A program made the translations under genes and the position numbers. Positions 8,942-17,795 of a stretch of DNA of 43,066 nucleotides are shown here, one piece after another. Each line of letters opens with the position of its first letter. Positions within the stretch are counted from its first letter, which is position 1. Source of the stretch: Phocaeicola plebeius. Lineage in GTDB: Bacteria; Bacteroidota; Bacteroidia; Bacteroidales; Bacteroidaceae. The notes under the pieces are model-generated. The model searched no databases. It was not told the origin of the DNA and worked only from the letters and a program-made list of their open reading frames with translations. The DNA lies in contig NZ_QSQT01000028.1 of NCBI RefSeq assembly GCF_003437535.1, forward strand, positions 1 through 43,066. The letters run 5' to 3'.

Positions 8942-8985
8942 TATAAGTTGAGTGCAAAAGGCTTTGAGTACTCCTTGAAGCAATG

Positions 8986-10764
8986 TCACTCAGTGATTTC
9001 TACTCGGTTTACTTTCTCCAGTAAGAATCGGTTTTGATTCCAGTGGAAAGGCTTGTATGCATTGTTCGTTTTAATCTTGTTTTGTTTGAAGATTAATCCG
9101 TCTACCGATTTGGCATATAGAATAGGTGCATCGAATGTATCAAATTCATTGTCTGTAATCTGGATGGCGCCTGGTTTTCCTCCGTGGAAATATTTTACCT
9201 GATGCTCCAAATCGGGAATTTCCGGATAAATGGAAATCACGGCGTTGGTAAACTGAAACATGTTGGTCAGTGCATTAATGAACCGATTGTAACGGATGAT
9301 TACTTCCCGGCAGGCACCGGTTTCATACCAGCCGTTGCAGTCACCACACAACAAAATCGCTGCTCCTGAAGTATGGTCAAACAGGTTGTTTTCTACGATT
9401 GTTTTTTTAGGTGTACTGAACAGAGAACCTCTTGCGCGGTTATTGCTGATGGCATTACCGGCAAAATAAACCTCTGGTGTCCATGTCAGGTTTTCAATGC
9501 CGAAGTCAGTCTGTTCGTTTAAAGCTTCAGGAAGTGGCTGACTGAAACGGATGATAAACTCACGGGCGCCGTCTGCTGTTGGTTTATCTGAGGCTGTAAT
9601 GCATTCTATACAATTCTTTCCATCCAGCAGTTCCATGGTTTGTGAACGGATGAACTGTACGCTGTCGCCGGGAAATCCCCAGTCAAATCCCCATGACTGG
9701 TCGTGCATGTAACGTGCTTTGAGGGTGTGGGCATCAATTTGTTGGAGAACTTTCAGATAGGTTCCATGTACATTGATGGCATCGTCCATCATGCCTTCAT
9801 ACAATCCGTTGACAGAGATGATTTTTCCTTTGCATTGAGAAAAATGGGTTGCATCGGCCTGAGTAGTGAAATAGCGGGAGTCGTTTTCTCCTTTCAAACA
9901 TACACCAAAACCATCCATCGTGATGTCATCACATAGCTGGGCTAGTAGGCCCATACCTTGTGCATAGTGTACCTTGACATTCTTTATTGTGGTCCGGGTG
10001 TTGTGTGACAAGAAAATGCCAGGAGTCGGACGGTCCCATGAACGCATGGCAACAATAGTCCCTGCCGGAAGTCGTTTGTCTTTCCATTTAGGAGCATATA
10101 TCAAATTCTTTCCTACCATGGAACAACCTTTGGTCGGGCAGCTGATGTCGCTGGTGTTGTATACAATATGTCGGCTAGCCTTTTCAAAAGCGATACCCGA
10201 CATCGGGCGAAGTTTCCAACCTTCTCCCTTTGTTTCGAAAACTGAGTCTTTTGTCAGGTGGTACTCTACCCATGGAGCGGGTTGAAAGGTGATTCCTTTT
10301 TCTCCTTCATTTTTTATAATTTCCACTTGAGCTATGTGTGGGTTGGCAAAATCGATGCTGAAGTTTTGTAGGGTACAGTCTGTACTTCTGAGAAGGGATA
10401 CCGGAATCATCTGTCCGTGGAAGATGAATTCTGCCCCGTTTCCTTCTATTGTCAGCGATTTCATATCCTCCAGTGCCAGTCCCACTCTTTTAGGATTATC
10501 CTGGTCGTGGTTGGAGATGTAGTAAGTACGTTCTGCAGCTCCTTCAGGATAGAAATGATAAGTCCCGCTTTGAAAGCGTAAGGTTACTGCTTTGCCTTCT
10601 TTTACTTCTTTTCTAATTTTTGCAAGTGCCTTCTCCATACGAGTAGACATGTTGCTCTTCTTTCCCGGTTGAATACCGAAACGAGCCATGTCATACACAT
10701 GTTGTGCACATAAAGGGAGGCAGAATACGGCAAACAATGCCAAGCATTCTAGTTTCATTTTCAT
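8986..10764 (-). CDS. GH110 alpha-1,3-galactosidase
   Basis: GH110 enzymes are inverting exo-galactosidases that remove alpha-1,3-linked galactose, such as from blood group B or alpha-Gal epitopes on mucin and glycolipids. The 592-residue protein has a signal peptide cleaved near LCA-Q (residue 20) and then a right-handed parallel beta-helix. Sequences I recall as typical of Bacteroides GH110 are YYISNHDQDNP, the asparagine-rich turn NNRARGSLFSTPKK, and ILLCGDCNGWYETGACRE. It follows SusC and SusD on the same strand, so the substrate is probably captured and imported by them. Subfamily A (needs fucose) and B (does not) cannot be told apart by eye. Another beta-helix glycosidase is less likely. 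Confidence 0.85.
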   Translation of the reverse strand: MKMKLECLALFAVFCLPLCAQHVYDMARFGIQPGKKSNMSTRMEKALAKIRKEVKEGKAVTLRFQSGTYHFYPEGAAERTYYISNHDQDNPKRVGLALEDMKSLTIEGNGAEFIFHGQMIPVSLLRSTDCTLQNFSIDFANPHIAQVEIIKNEGEKGITFQPAPWVEYHLTKDSVFETKGEGWKLRPMSGIAFEKASRHIVYNTSDISCPTKGCSMVGKNLIYAPKWKDKRLPAGTIVAMRSWDRPTPGIFLSHNTRTTIKNVKVHYAQGMGLLAQLCDDITMDGFGVCLKGENDSRYFTTQADATHFSQCKGKIISVNGLYEGMMDDAINVHGTYLKVLQQIDAHTLKARYMHDQSWGFDWGFPGDSVQFIRSQTMELLDGKNCIECITASDKPTADGAREFIIRFSQPLPEALNEQTDFGIENLTWTPEVYFAGNAISNNRARGSLFSTPKKTIVENNLFDHTSGAAILLCGDCNGWYETGACREVIIRYNRFINALTNMFQFTNAVISIYPEIPDLEHQVKYFHGGKPGAIQITDNEFDTFDAPILYAKSVDGLIFKQNKIKTNNAYKPFHWNQNRFLLEKVNRVEITE

Positions 10765-10822
10765 AGTGTTACATTTTGAGAATAAGAGTTGTTATTTTAT
10801 AGTAAAGTATTGATTATTATAA

Positions 10823-10868
10823 AGAAAGGCTGACGAGTTGTATCTGAATACAAATTGGCAGCCTTTCT
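10823..10868 (-). terminator. Hairpin between susD-like and GH110 genes
   Basis: A 10-bp outer stem (10823-10832 with 10859-10868) encloses a second 6-bp stem (10838-10843 with 10848-10853). In the minus-strand transcript it follows the SusD stop and is followed by TTTATAATAA. It may end or attenuate the SusC-SusD message before GH110. Confidence 0.6.
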
Positions 10869-10894
10869 CTTAATGAGTGATTTGTAAAGTTACT

Positions 10895-12718
10895 TTAATA
10901 TCCAGGATTCTGATCCTCTTTTAGCAGTGGATTGACATCAATAGCAGAAGTCGGTATTGGCATCCACATCAAACGGTCATCCCATGTTTTTTCTACTACT
11001 CTATAGGGGGTGGTGCTCCATGCTTGTTTTTGAGAGTCATATACTCCGCATGGGGCATAGGTTGTGCCATTCATGACCTTGGCGCAGTACTCTGTTCCGT
11101 AGCGGCGGATATCTTCGTAGCGGTGTCCTTCTCCAGCCAGTTCGATGCGACGTTCGTTGCGTACAAACTCAATGGCATCGTCCTTGGATAAAGAGGTCGG
11201 TACAGGCGGCATACCGCAGCGGTCACGTAGCTTGTTCAGTTCGGTAGTTACTTTCTCGTCCCATCCTGTGGTCATGATATGTGCTTCGGCGTAAGTCAGC
11301 AGCACTTCCGCATAGCGGAGCACCGGATAGTCTTCTGCACTATTGTAGCCTTTGTAGGGAGTGAGCGATACCATCTTACGGTAGCAGTAGCCTGTCCATG
11401 ACTCATTTCCGTCTATACCTGCTTTCAACGGGTCCCACATGAAGTAATATTCTCCAGGGAAATCAGTTTCCTGCCAGCCTTTCAGCGGAAATTGGATGGA
11501 AGCGTACAAACGACTGTCGCGGTTGCGGAATTCTTGCATGTAGGGGATGGCCTTGATATCCAGTGTAGCCACTTTCTCCCGATATTTATCGGGTTTTATC
11601 GATTCGTTGAGTCCTGTGTCTTCATTTTTTGTGAAGAAGTAGGTCTGCCACATGTCCGCATAGGCTCTCATTCGCTGCTCCGGAGTAATCGGGGTAGGTA
11701 GCGTTTTTCCGTCAATGCTCCAATAGGCATCCACCAAGTCTTGCATAGGCTCGTAAGAACAATAGCCGGAGCCCATTTGACTCGGACGGATGTAAGTGTA
11801 GCGTGAGCCGTCGTTGTTGTTGTCATCGGCCATGTATTCTCTGGTCAGGATGTATTCCGGATTCTGTGGATTCGCATTCTCAGCATGCCACAGGTTTTCG
11901 TAGTTGAATATACCTTTGATGAATTTATCTTTGTTGATTTCTGGATGCTGATTGAAGTCTATGTATTTTTCCATTTCCTGGGCTTCTTTTTGCTGATTAG
12001 CATTCAGACTGGTCACATAGAATAAGTCGTGGTGGCCTTCACTGATAACTAATCCGGCTGATTTTTCCGCTTCTGGATAGTTCCCGAAATAGAGTGCGGC
12101 ACGTGCACGTACAGACAGGGCAGCTGCACGGGTGATACGTCCTGCTTCATAGAATTTGTTGCCATTGTATTCATCCGGTAGGAGTTCGGCGATTTCCTCC
12201 AGTTCCTTCAGTACATAGGCTTGTACATCTTCTTTGGAATTGCAGCGTACTTGGGGAGCATTGTATTCTGGTACATCCTCGAATAAGTAAGCCTTGCCGA
12301 AACGGGTCACAAGTTGGAGATAATTCCAGGCACGGAAGAAACGGGCTTCTGCCTTCATTCGTGCTTTCAGGGTTTCGTCCATGTCACATTGATCAATGTT
12401 CTGCAGGAAGGTGTTGACGATGCGCACGGTGCTGTAGTCGTAGCCGAAGTCGTTTCCGGCTGTGATGCCGTTCATTTGAAGCAGTTCGTAAGGACCTTCC
12501 CAAGGCTTATGGCTGTGAGCGTTGTCTGTGTACATTTCATCCCAGATGTCAAAGCCTGGCATTTGTGCGTATACGCCGTTCAGAGCGCTCCAGGCATCAT
12601 TTTCGTTTTTCCAGAATGTCTCAGTAGAGATGTCTGAAGGTGGGGTCACTTCCAGATCGCAGGAAGTAGCTAGTGCGGCACAGAAGAGTGCCGAGAAGGT
12701 GATATAGTTGAGTTTCAT
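10895..12718 (-). CDS. RagB/SusD-family glycan-binding lipoprotein
   Basis: SusD-like proteins are surface lipoproteins that form the lid over a SusC transporter and bind the glycan. The 607-residue protein begins with a lipoprotein signal ending LATSC, with Cys20 as the lipidated residue. It then shows the typical opening EVTPPSDIS and the SusD core, including RFFRAWNYLQLVTRFG, YPVLRYAEVLLTYAEA and FVRNERRIELAGEGHRYEDI, and ends in the usual NPLLKEDQNPGY-type tail. It lies 19 nt after the SusC stop. Ligand specificity cannot be read from the sequence; the GH110 next door points to alpha-galactosylated glycans. Confidence 0.96.
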   Translation of the reverse strand: MKLNYITFSALFCAALATSCDLEVTPPSDISTETFWKNENDAWSALNGVYAQMPGFDIWDEMYTDNAHSHKPWEGPYELLQMNGITAGNDFGYDYSTVRIVNTFLQNIDQCDMDETLKARMKAEARFFRAWNYLQLVTRFGKAYLFEDVPEYNAPQVRCNSKEDVQAYVLKELEEIAELLPDEYNGNKFYEAGRITRAAALSVRARAALYFGNYPEAEKSAGLVISEGHHDLFYVTSLNANQQKEAQEMEKYIDFNQHPEINKDKFIKGIFNYENLWHAENANPQNPEYILTREYMADDNNNDGSRYTYIRPSQMGSGYCSYEPMQDLVDAYWSIDGKTLPTPITPEQRMRAYADMWQTYFFTKNEDTGLNESIKPDKYREKVATLDIKAIPYMQEFRNRDSRLYASIQFPLKGWQETDFPGEYYFMWDPLKAGIDGNESWTGYCYRKMVSLTPYKGYNSAEDYPVLRYAEVLLTYAEAHIMTTGWDEKVTTELNKLRDRCGMPPVPTSLSKDDAIEFVRNERRIELAGEGHRYEDIRRYGTEYCAKVMNGTTYAPCGVYDSQKQAWSTTPYRVVEKTWDDRLMWMPIPTSAIDVNPLLKEDQNPGY

Positions 12719-12737
12719 GATAATCGATTATTATGTT

Positions 12738-15700
12738 TTAGAATGATAAGTTTACACCAAAAGCTATGGATTTGGTTCCCAAAGCAGAGATACCGCGTCC
12801 GGTAGAAGATTCCGGGTCGAAGTCTTTCATGATTTTGTCCGCACGGAGTGTGAAGAGATTTTCTCCGGTAAGGAAAAGTTTCAAGGAAGAGATACCCCAT
12901 TTGCTCACAACGTTTTTCGGGACCATGTAGCCCAGTGACATGGTCTTGATACGGAAGTAGTCGGAATCGAATAACTGATTGTCAGAGAAATGTTTGTTGT
13001 ATTCATCCATGGAAGTTCCTCCGTACAGACGAGGTACTGGTGCATGAGCATTCGGATTCTCTTCTGTCCAGCGCTGCAGGTGGTATTTTCTCGGGTTGGA
13101 GTTCAGCATGAAAGCGAACACCTGTTCTGATTCAAAGCCGACGCTGGTACCGGAAACACCCTGTCCAAAGGCGCTCAGTTCCCAGTTCTTCCATTGCAGA
13201 CTCAGGTTGATACCGTAAGTGAAGTCGGGCACATCTTTTCCGATGATAGTACGGTCGTCGTCGGTAATGGATGCATTGGCTGTGGACTCGCCTTTTGCCA
13301 GGTCACATACGTATTTCACTCCTTCACGCTGTGGCACATATTTTATGTCACCTGCTTGTGGAGCACGTCCGTAAATGTAGTAGCGGCCTGCGTCTATTTC
13401 TTCCTGTGTGTAGAGCCCGTCGGTCTTCAGTCCGTAGAAGGAGCCGATGGATTCACCTTCTTTTAAAATCCAGCGTATGTTGTCGCCAGCATTCTGTATC
13501 ATGTTGTCAGAACCGGCCAGGTCAGTGATTTCGTTGTGGTTTGTGGCGATGTTGGCACTGATTGAGTAAGAGAAATCACCTATCTGGTTGCGGTGAGTTA
13601 CCGACATTTCGAATCCTTTGTTGCGCACCTTACCGAGGTTCAGGCTGGGATTGGACCAGATACCGGTTTCTCTCGGTACATTGTAACCAAGCAGGATGTC
13701 GCTGGTATTCTTTATATAATAGTCTGCTGAAATACTTAATTTGTTGTCTAGTACATCCAGATCAAGACCAATATCGGTCAGAGCCACCGTTTCCCATCCG
13801 AGCGAGGTGTTCGGAATTTGTGCTTCCACAACACCTTTCACAGCTGTGTCACTGAAGTTGTAGTTGCTGCCGCTGGACATCAGACGGAAATAATCATAGT
13901 ATCCTACGTTGTTAATGTTTCCTAGTGTACCGTAAGAGGCACGGAGCTTCAGGTTATTAATCCATGTGACGGGTTTCATGAACGACTCTTCGCTGATACG
14001 CCATCCGGCAGATACAGAAGGGAATATACCCCAACGATTGTCCTTGTAGAAGCGGGAAGAACCGTCGGCACGGACATTCACTTCCAGTAGATAGCGGTCA
14101 TTCCAGGAGTAGTTCACACGGCCGAAGTAGGACAACATCTTGCTTTCCATGATGGAACTTCCTCCCGGAGTTTCCTTGGATACTTCGTTTCCCTGCTCTA
14201 TATCTTCCAGTCCGTCGCTGACGAAGTCGGTACGCTTGCTGTAAAGGCGTTCATAGTTATAGTGTTCGTATGACGTACCTGCCAGCAGGTTGATAGCATG
14301 TTTACCGAAGTTCATGTCGTATTTAGCAGTAAGGGTAGTTAGCATGGTGCTGTTGCTGATCCAGTGCATTGCCATGGAGTTCGGGCTGGTACTTTCCGTG
14401 CCTGGAATAGGTTCTCCTGTAGTGAAATCGTTGATAGCAGAGCGGTTGCCCGTGTAGCTTTTGCTTTTGTATTCATAGCGCTTGTAGTCCATCTGTCCAG
14501 AAACTGTCAGTCCTTTGAGTGGCTTAAGGTCGAATCCCAGACTGTACATGGAGTTTTCAGTTGTGCTTTTTGACCAATTGGGGTCGCTTAGGGCACGTAA
14601 CGGGTTGTTGTTCATGAAGGTCTGTGTGGCCTGTTTTCCTCCAGCAATGCTTCCCCATTCTCCGTTCGACTGTTGGGCCACCATGATAGAAGGTACCATC
14701 ACAAAGTTGGCTATCCATGCGGTGCCGTGTTTGGTATCCGATTGGTTACGGATGTATTTGACACCGCTTTTCAGGGTCAGCCATTTGGTAATGTCTGCTT
14801 GTACGTTCAGGTCTAGGTTATAGCGGTCGTTGCTTACGCCCGGCATGAAGTCGTCGTTGTAGAGGTAGCCTGCACTGCTGAAGAAGCGTACCTTGTCGCT
14901 TCCACCACTGAAGTTCAACGAATGCTGGGTGGTGAGCACGTGCTTGTCAAGTACCAGGTCGGCCCAGTTAGTGTTCGGATAATAGTCAGGTTTGCTACCG
15001 TCACGGAACCACTGGATTTCCTCATTGCTGTAGGCTTGGTGTTTACCTCCAGCCGGGTCTTCGTTGTATTTGGCTTCGTTCAGCAGGCTGGCATAATCCC
15101 ATGAATCCAATACGTCCGGCAGATAGGTCGGCATTTTCACACCCACCATGCCGCTGTAAGATACGTTCATCTTTTCTTTCTTACCTTGCTTGGTGGTGAC
15201 GAGTACTACACCGTAGGCAGCACGTGATCCGTAAATAGAAGAAGAGGCTGCATCTTTCAGGAAAGAGATGGATTCAATGCTGTTCGGATCGAGGTTGGAG
15301 AAGAAAGTTGCGTCCGCGATAGCACCGTCAATGACATACAAGGGTTCTGATGTACCTAAATTGCCACGGCCACGGAAGTTGATACTTGGGCTCGAACCTG
15401 GGCGAGAGATGACGGTAACACCAGGTACAGTACCTTGTACTGCTGATAATACGTTGCTTTGTACGCGGTCTTTAATTTCATCGGTACTAACAGAGGCAAC
15501 AGAACCGGTTAGGTTTACTTTTTTTTGAGTACCGTATCCTACTACAACAACTTCATCTAGTACTTCTGTATCTTCTTTTAATGTAATACTTAAAGGTTGC
15601 CCATCCCATTTGATGGTTTGTGTTCCATAGCCGATATAAGAAATGATGATAGAGGCTCCCTTTTGTACGTTTGATAAAGAGAAATTTCCGTCCAAATCGG

Positions 15701-15905
15701 TAATTACACCGTTTGTGGTACCTTCTACCATGACGGATGCTCCAATGATGGGTTCTCCCATGACATCTTTTACTGTTCCTTTACAAGATGAGGCTTGTTG
15801 AGTGATTTGAAGATGGGGTATGTTAGCGAATGCGGTCGCTGTCCATCCAGAGATGATACCTATGGTAAATAATATAACTCCCACAGGCTTAAGATTTTTT
15901 CTCAT
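12738..15905 (-). CDS. SusC/RagA-family TonB-linked outer membrane transporter
   Basis: This 1055-residue TonB-dependent barrel imports glycans bound by the SusD partner. After a signal peptide (about 1-28) comes a CarboxypepD_reg-like beta-sandwich (about 42-112, KGTVKDVMGEPIIGASVMVE). Next are the TonB box and SusC signature (DEVVVVGYGTQKK at about 117-129), the plug (about 130-240, with YVIDGAIAD and SIYGSRAAYG), and a 22-strand-type barrel ending in Phe. There is no N-terminal STN domain, so it is not the kind that signals to an anti-sigma factor. No HTCS, SusR or ECF/anti-sigma regulator is adjacent. It is the first gene of the SusC-SusD-GH110 locus. Confidence 0.97.
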   Translation of the reverse strand: MRKNLKPVGVILFTIGIISGWTATAFANIPHLQITQQASSCKGTVKDVMGEPIIGASVMVEGTTNGVITDLDGNFSLSNVQKGASIIISYIGYGTQTIKWDGQPLSITLKEDTEVLDEVVVVGYGTQKKVNLTGSVASVSTDEIKDRVQSNVLSAVQGTVPGVTVISRPGSSPSINFRGRGNLGTSEPLYVIDGAIADATFFSNLDPNSIESISFLKDAASSSIYGSRAAYGVVLVTTKQGKKEKMNVSYSGMVGVKMPTYLPDVLDSWDYASLLNEAKYNEDPAGGKHQAYSNEEIQWFRDGSKPDYYPNTNWADLVLDKHVLTTQHSLNFSGGSDKVRFFSSAGYLYNDDFMPGVSNDRYNLDLNVQADITKWLTLKSGVKYIRNQSDTKHGTAWIANFVMVPSIMVAQQSNGEWGSIAGGKQATQTFMNNNPLRALSDPNWSKSTTENSMYSLGFDLKPLKGLTVSGQMDYKRYEYKSKSYTGNRSAINDFTTGEPIPGTESTSPNSMAMHWISNSTMLTTLTAKYDMNFGKHAINLLAGTSYEHYNYERLYSKRTDFVSDGLEDIEQGNEVSKETPGGSSIMESKMLSYFGRVNYSWNDRYLLEVNVRADGSSRFYKDNRWGIFPSVSAGWRISEESFMKPVTWINNLKLRASYGTLGNINNVGYYDYFRLMSSGSNYNFSDTAVKGVVEAQIPNTSLGWETVALTDIGLDLDVLDNKLSISADYYIKNTSDILLGYNVPRETGIWSNPSLNLGKVRNKGFEMSVTHRNQIGDFSYSISANIATNHNEITDLAGSDNMIQNAGDNIRWILKEGESIGSFYGLKTDGLYTQEEIDAGRYYIYGRAPQAGDIKYVPQREGVKYVCDLAKGESTANASITDDDRTIIGKDVPDFTYGINLSLQWKNWELSAFGQGVSGTSVGFESEQVFAFMLNSNPRKYHLQRWTEENPNAHAPVPRLYGGTSMDEYNKHFSDNQLFDSDYFRIKTMSLGYMVPKNVVSKWGISSLKLFLTGENLFTLRADKIMKDFDPESSTGRGISALGTKSIAFGVNLSF

Positions 15906-15949
15906 AATCTAAGATGTTCTTTTAAGGTTAAGAATTTTTTAATCGCCCG

Positions 15950-15978
15950 CAAATATATGAAAATATTAAATAGCTCAA
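15950..15978 (-). promoter_or_regulatory. Candidate promoter for the SusC-SusD-GH110 locus
   Basis: On the minus strand TATATTTG (15950-15957) matches the -7 consensus, and TTG (15976-15978) lies 18 nt upstream as a -33 element. It would give a leader of about 40 nt. Confidence 0.5.
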
Positions 15979-16136
15979 CGGTATTTTATTAAAATATTTC
16001 TTTTAGTTTTTCTGTATTAGATAAATGTAAACAATAATGGTGGAAAAGAGTAAAATATTTATCATATTTATGCCGGATTAGTTGATAATTGTAGTTTGCT
16101 AAGTCTGTTTTTATTATTTACTCTGAAGTTAAAAAC

Positions 16137-16176
16137 AAAAATCCCCGCCTTGTTTATTGAACAAAGCGGGGATTTT
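16137..16176 (-). terminator. Intrinsic terminator of the FKBP operon
   Basis: A 17-bp stem with one mismatch (16137-16153 with 16160-16176) has a GC-rich core and a 6-nt loop. It is followed on the minus strand by a T-rich stretch, just beyond the stop of the FKBP lipoprotein gene. Confidence 0.85.
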
Positions 16177-16196
16177 GTTTCAGTTATACAGTGAAA

Positions 16197-17051
16197 TTAT
16201 TTTTCAATGTCTACCAGTTCTACTTCAAAAATCAGAGTAGAGAAAGGTTTGATTTTACCAGCTTCCTGAGCACCGTATCCCAGTTCCTGAGGAATATACA
16301 ATTCCCATTTAGAACCTACTGGCATCATCTTCAGTGCTTCAGTCCATCCCGGAATTACACGGTTAACGGCCAATGTAATAGGCTCTTTAGAAGAGTCGAA
16401 TTCAGTACCGTCAATCATTGTACCTTTGTAGTTTACTTTTACACGTGAAGTGTCAGCAGGCAAAGCTCCTGTACCCTTAGTGATGATTTTGTACTGCAAA
16501 CCGCTGGCAGTTGTCTGAATACCTTCCTTGCTCTTGTTGTTAGCCAGGAATTCTTCATTCTGTTTCTTGTAGTCTGCATATTTAGCTTCCAATGCTTTTG
16601 ACTTGATCAATTCTGCTTTCAGACGTACATAAGCACTTGCAGAGTCAGTTGTTACGATGCTCTGTTTCTTTACAGCAGCGATGAATCCAGCCAGGAAGTT
16701 ATCTTTGTTCAAAGCCTGAGTAGAATCCTGTCCAAAGATCTGACGGTTGTTGTAGTCGAACATGTCACCGCTTACCTGCTGGCCAATCTGCATACCTGCC
16801 AAATAAGCTTTCTGCTTAGCGTCAGTTTCCTTGCAGCCTTGTTCCAGACCTTTGATGAAGTCTGCTACGTATGCTGAATCTACTCCCAGACGACCCTGTA
16901 CATATTCCATCAATCCCTGAGTGTTTGTAACACCCATCATATAAGACAAAGAGTCTACATCGCTTTTCAGGTTTGCTTTCGGTCCCTGTGCTGTACATGA
17001 TGCCAGGCTGGCTGCAGCGGCAAGCATCATAAAGAATGTACCTTTTTTCAT
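16197..17051 (-). CDS. FKBP-type peptidyl-prolyl isomerase, predicted lipoprotein
   Basis: The 284-residue protein catalyses cis-trans isomerisation of prolyl bonds and probably helps fold envelope proteins. A lipoprotein signal ends in SLASC, with Cys19 predicted to be lipidated. Residues from about 30 to 180 form the helical FKBP_N dimerisation domain. The FKBP_C catalytic domain covers about 185-282, with VKVNYKGTMIDGTEFDSS, the IPGWTEAL segment and WELYIPQELGYGAQ. It follows a second, shorter FKBP by 12 nt. A strong terminator sits directly after it. Function is clear at family level; the client proteins are unknown. Confidence 0.94.
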   Translation of the reverse strand: MKKGTFFMMLAAAASLASCTAQGPKANLKSDVDSLSYMMGVTNTQGLMEYVQGRLGVDSAYVADFIKGLEQGCKETDAKQKAYLAGMQIGQQVSGDMFDYNNRQIFGQDSTQALNKDNFLAGFIAAVKKQSIVTTDSASAYVRLKAELIKSKALEAKYADYKKQNEEFLANNKSKEGIQTTASGLQYKIITKGTGALPADTSRVKVNYKGTMIDGTEFDSSKEPITLAVNRVIPGWTEALKMMPVGSKWELYIPQELGYGAQEAGKIKPFSTLIFEVELVDIEK

Positions 17052-17063
17052 TTGCTTTATTTT

Positions 17064-17648
17064 TTATAATACTTCAATTAATTCTACTTCGAAAATCAAT
17101 GTGCTGTGCGGCGGAATCATTTCGCCTGCACCCTGTGCGCCGTATGCCAGGTCTGACGGAATGTAGAGTTTCCATTTGGCACCTTCTGACATCAGTTGCA
17201 GTGCTTCCACCCATCCTTTGATTACCTGGTTCACACCGAACACAGCAGGCTCACCACGTTTGATAGAGCTGTCGAACAATGTTCCGTTAATCAATGTACC
17301 TTCATAGTGGCAACGTACGCGGTCGGTTGCTTTCGGTTTTTTACCGTTTCCTTCAGTGATTACTTCGTATTGCAATCCGCTTGGCAAGGTTACGATGTTC
17401 GGGTTTTTCTTGTTTTCTTCCAGGAAAGCCTTTCCCTTTTCTATGTTTTCTGCGTTCATTTTCTCTTCTAATTCAGTGAAATATTTGTTGACGATTTCAC
17501 GTGCTTCATTGTGAGAAATTGCAGTTTGGTTTCCTTCCAATACGTCTTTGATAGCCTGTGCAAAGTCATTTACATCAATTGAACGAGCACCCATGCTCAA
17601 TAGATTTTGGCCAATCCCCAGACCAATGGCGTAGCTAAATTTATCCAT
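17064..17648 (-). CDS. FKBP-type peptidyl-prolyl isomerase, short form
   Basis: This is a 194-residue FkpA/FklB-type isomerase with an N-terminal FKBP_N region (about 1-85) and a catalytic FKBP_C domain (about 90-194, with VRCHYEGTLINGTLFDSS and WKLYIPSDLAYGAQ). I chose the start MDKFSYAIG at 17648. The frame is open 13 codons further upstream, but that extension overlaps the promoter motif and does not look like a signal peptide. It has no signal peptide, so it is probably cytoplasmic, unlike its lipoprotein neighbour. The pair probably arose by duplication and is co-transcribed. Confidence 0.93.
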   Translation of the reverse strand: MDKFSYAIGLGIGQNLLSMGARSIDVNDFAQAIKDVLEGNQTAISHNEAREIVNKYFTELEEKMNAENIEKGKAFLEENKKNPNIVTLPSGLQYEVITEGNGKKPKATDRVRCHYEGTLINGTLFDSSIKRGEPAVFGVNQVIKGWVEALQLMSEGAKWKLYIPSDLAYGAQGAGEMIPPHSTLIFEVELIEVL

Positions 17649-17684
17649 AAACAGATTTTGTATTAATAAATGATTAACGGGGAG

Positions 17685-17692
17685 CAAAGGTA
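17685..17692 (-). promoter_or_regulatory. Candidate -7 element for the FKBP pair
   Basis: TACCTTTG on the minus strand matches TAnnTTTG and lies 36 nt upstream of the short FKBP start. No good -33 element is visible. Confidence 0.35.
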
Positions 17693-17736
17693 TCTTTTTT
17701 CTGTGAATGTGAGGAATTTTGATTGATAAAATTTCT

Positions 17737-17744
17737 TATTTTTG
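17737..17744 (+). promoter_or_regulatory. Candidate -7 element for the sirtuin gene
   Basis: TATTTTTG matches TAnnTTTG, 51 nt upstream of the sirtuin start. A TTTG at 17718-17721 lies 15 nt upstream, a little close for a -33 element. Confidence 0.35.
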
Positions 17745-17781
17745 GACGATGAAACTTTTTAATGATAATGTATCTAAAATC

Positions 17782-17787
17782 AGGAGG
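17782..17787 (+). promoter_or_regulatory. Strong Shine-Dalgarno sequence before the sirtuin
   Basis: A full AGGAGG lies 8 nt before the ATG at 17796. This is unusual here, since most genes in this window lack a recognisable Shine-Dalgarno. It fixes the start. Confidence 0.7.
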
Positions 17788-17795
17788 ATAAGAAG

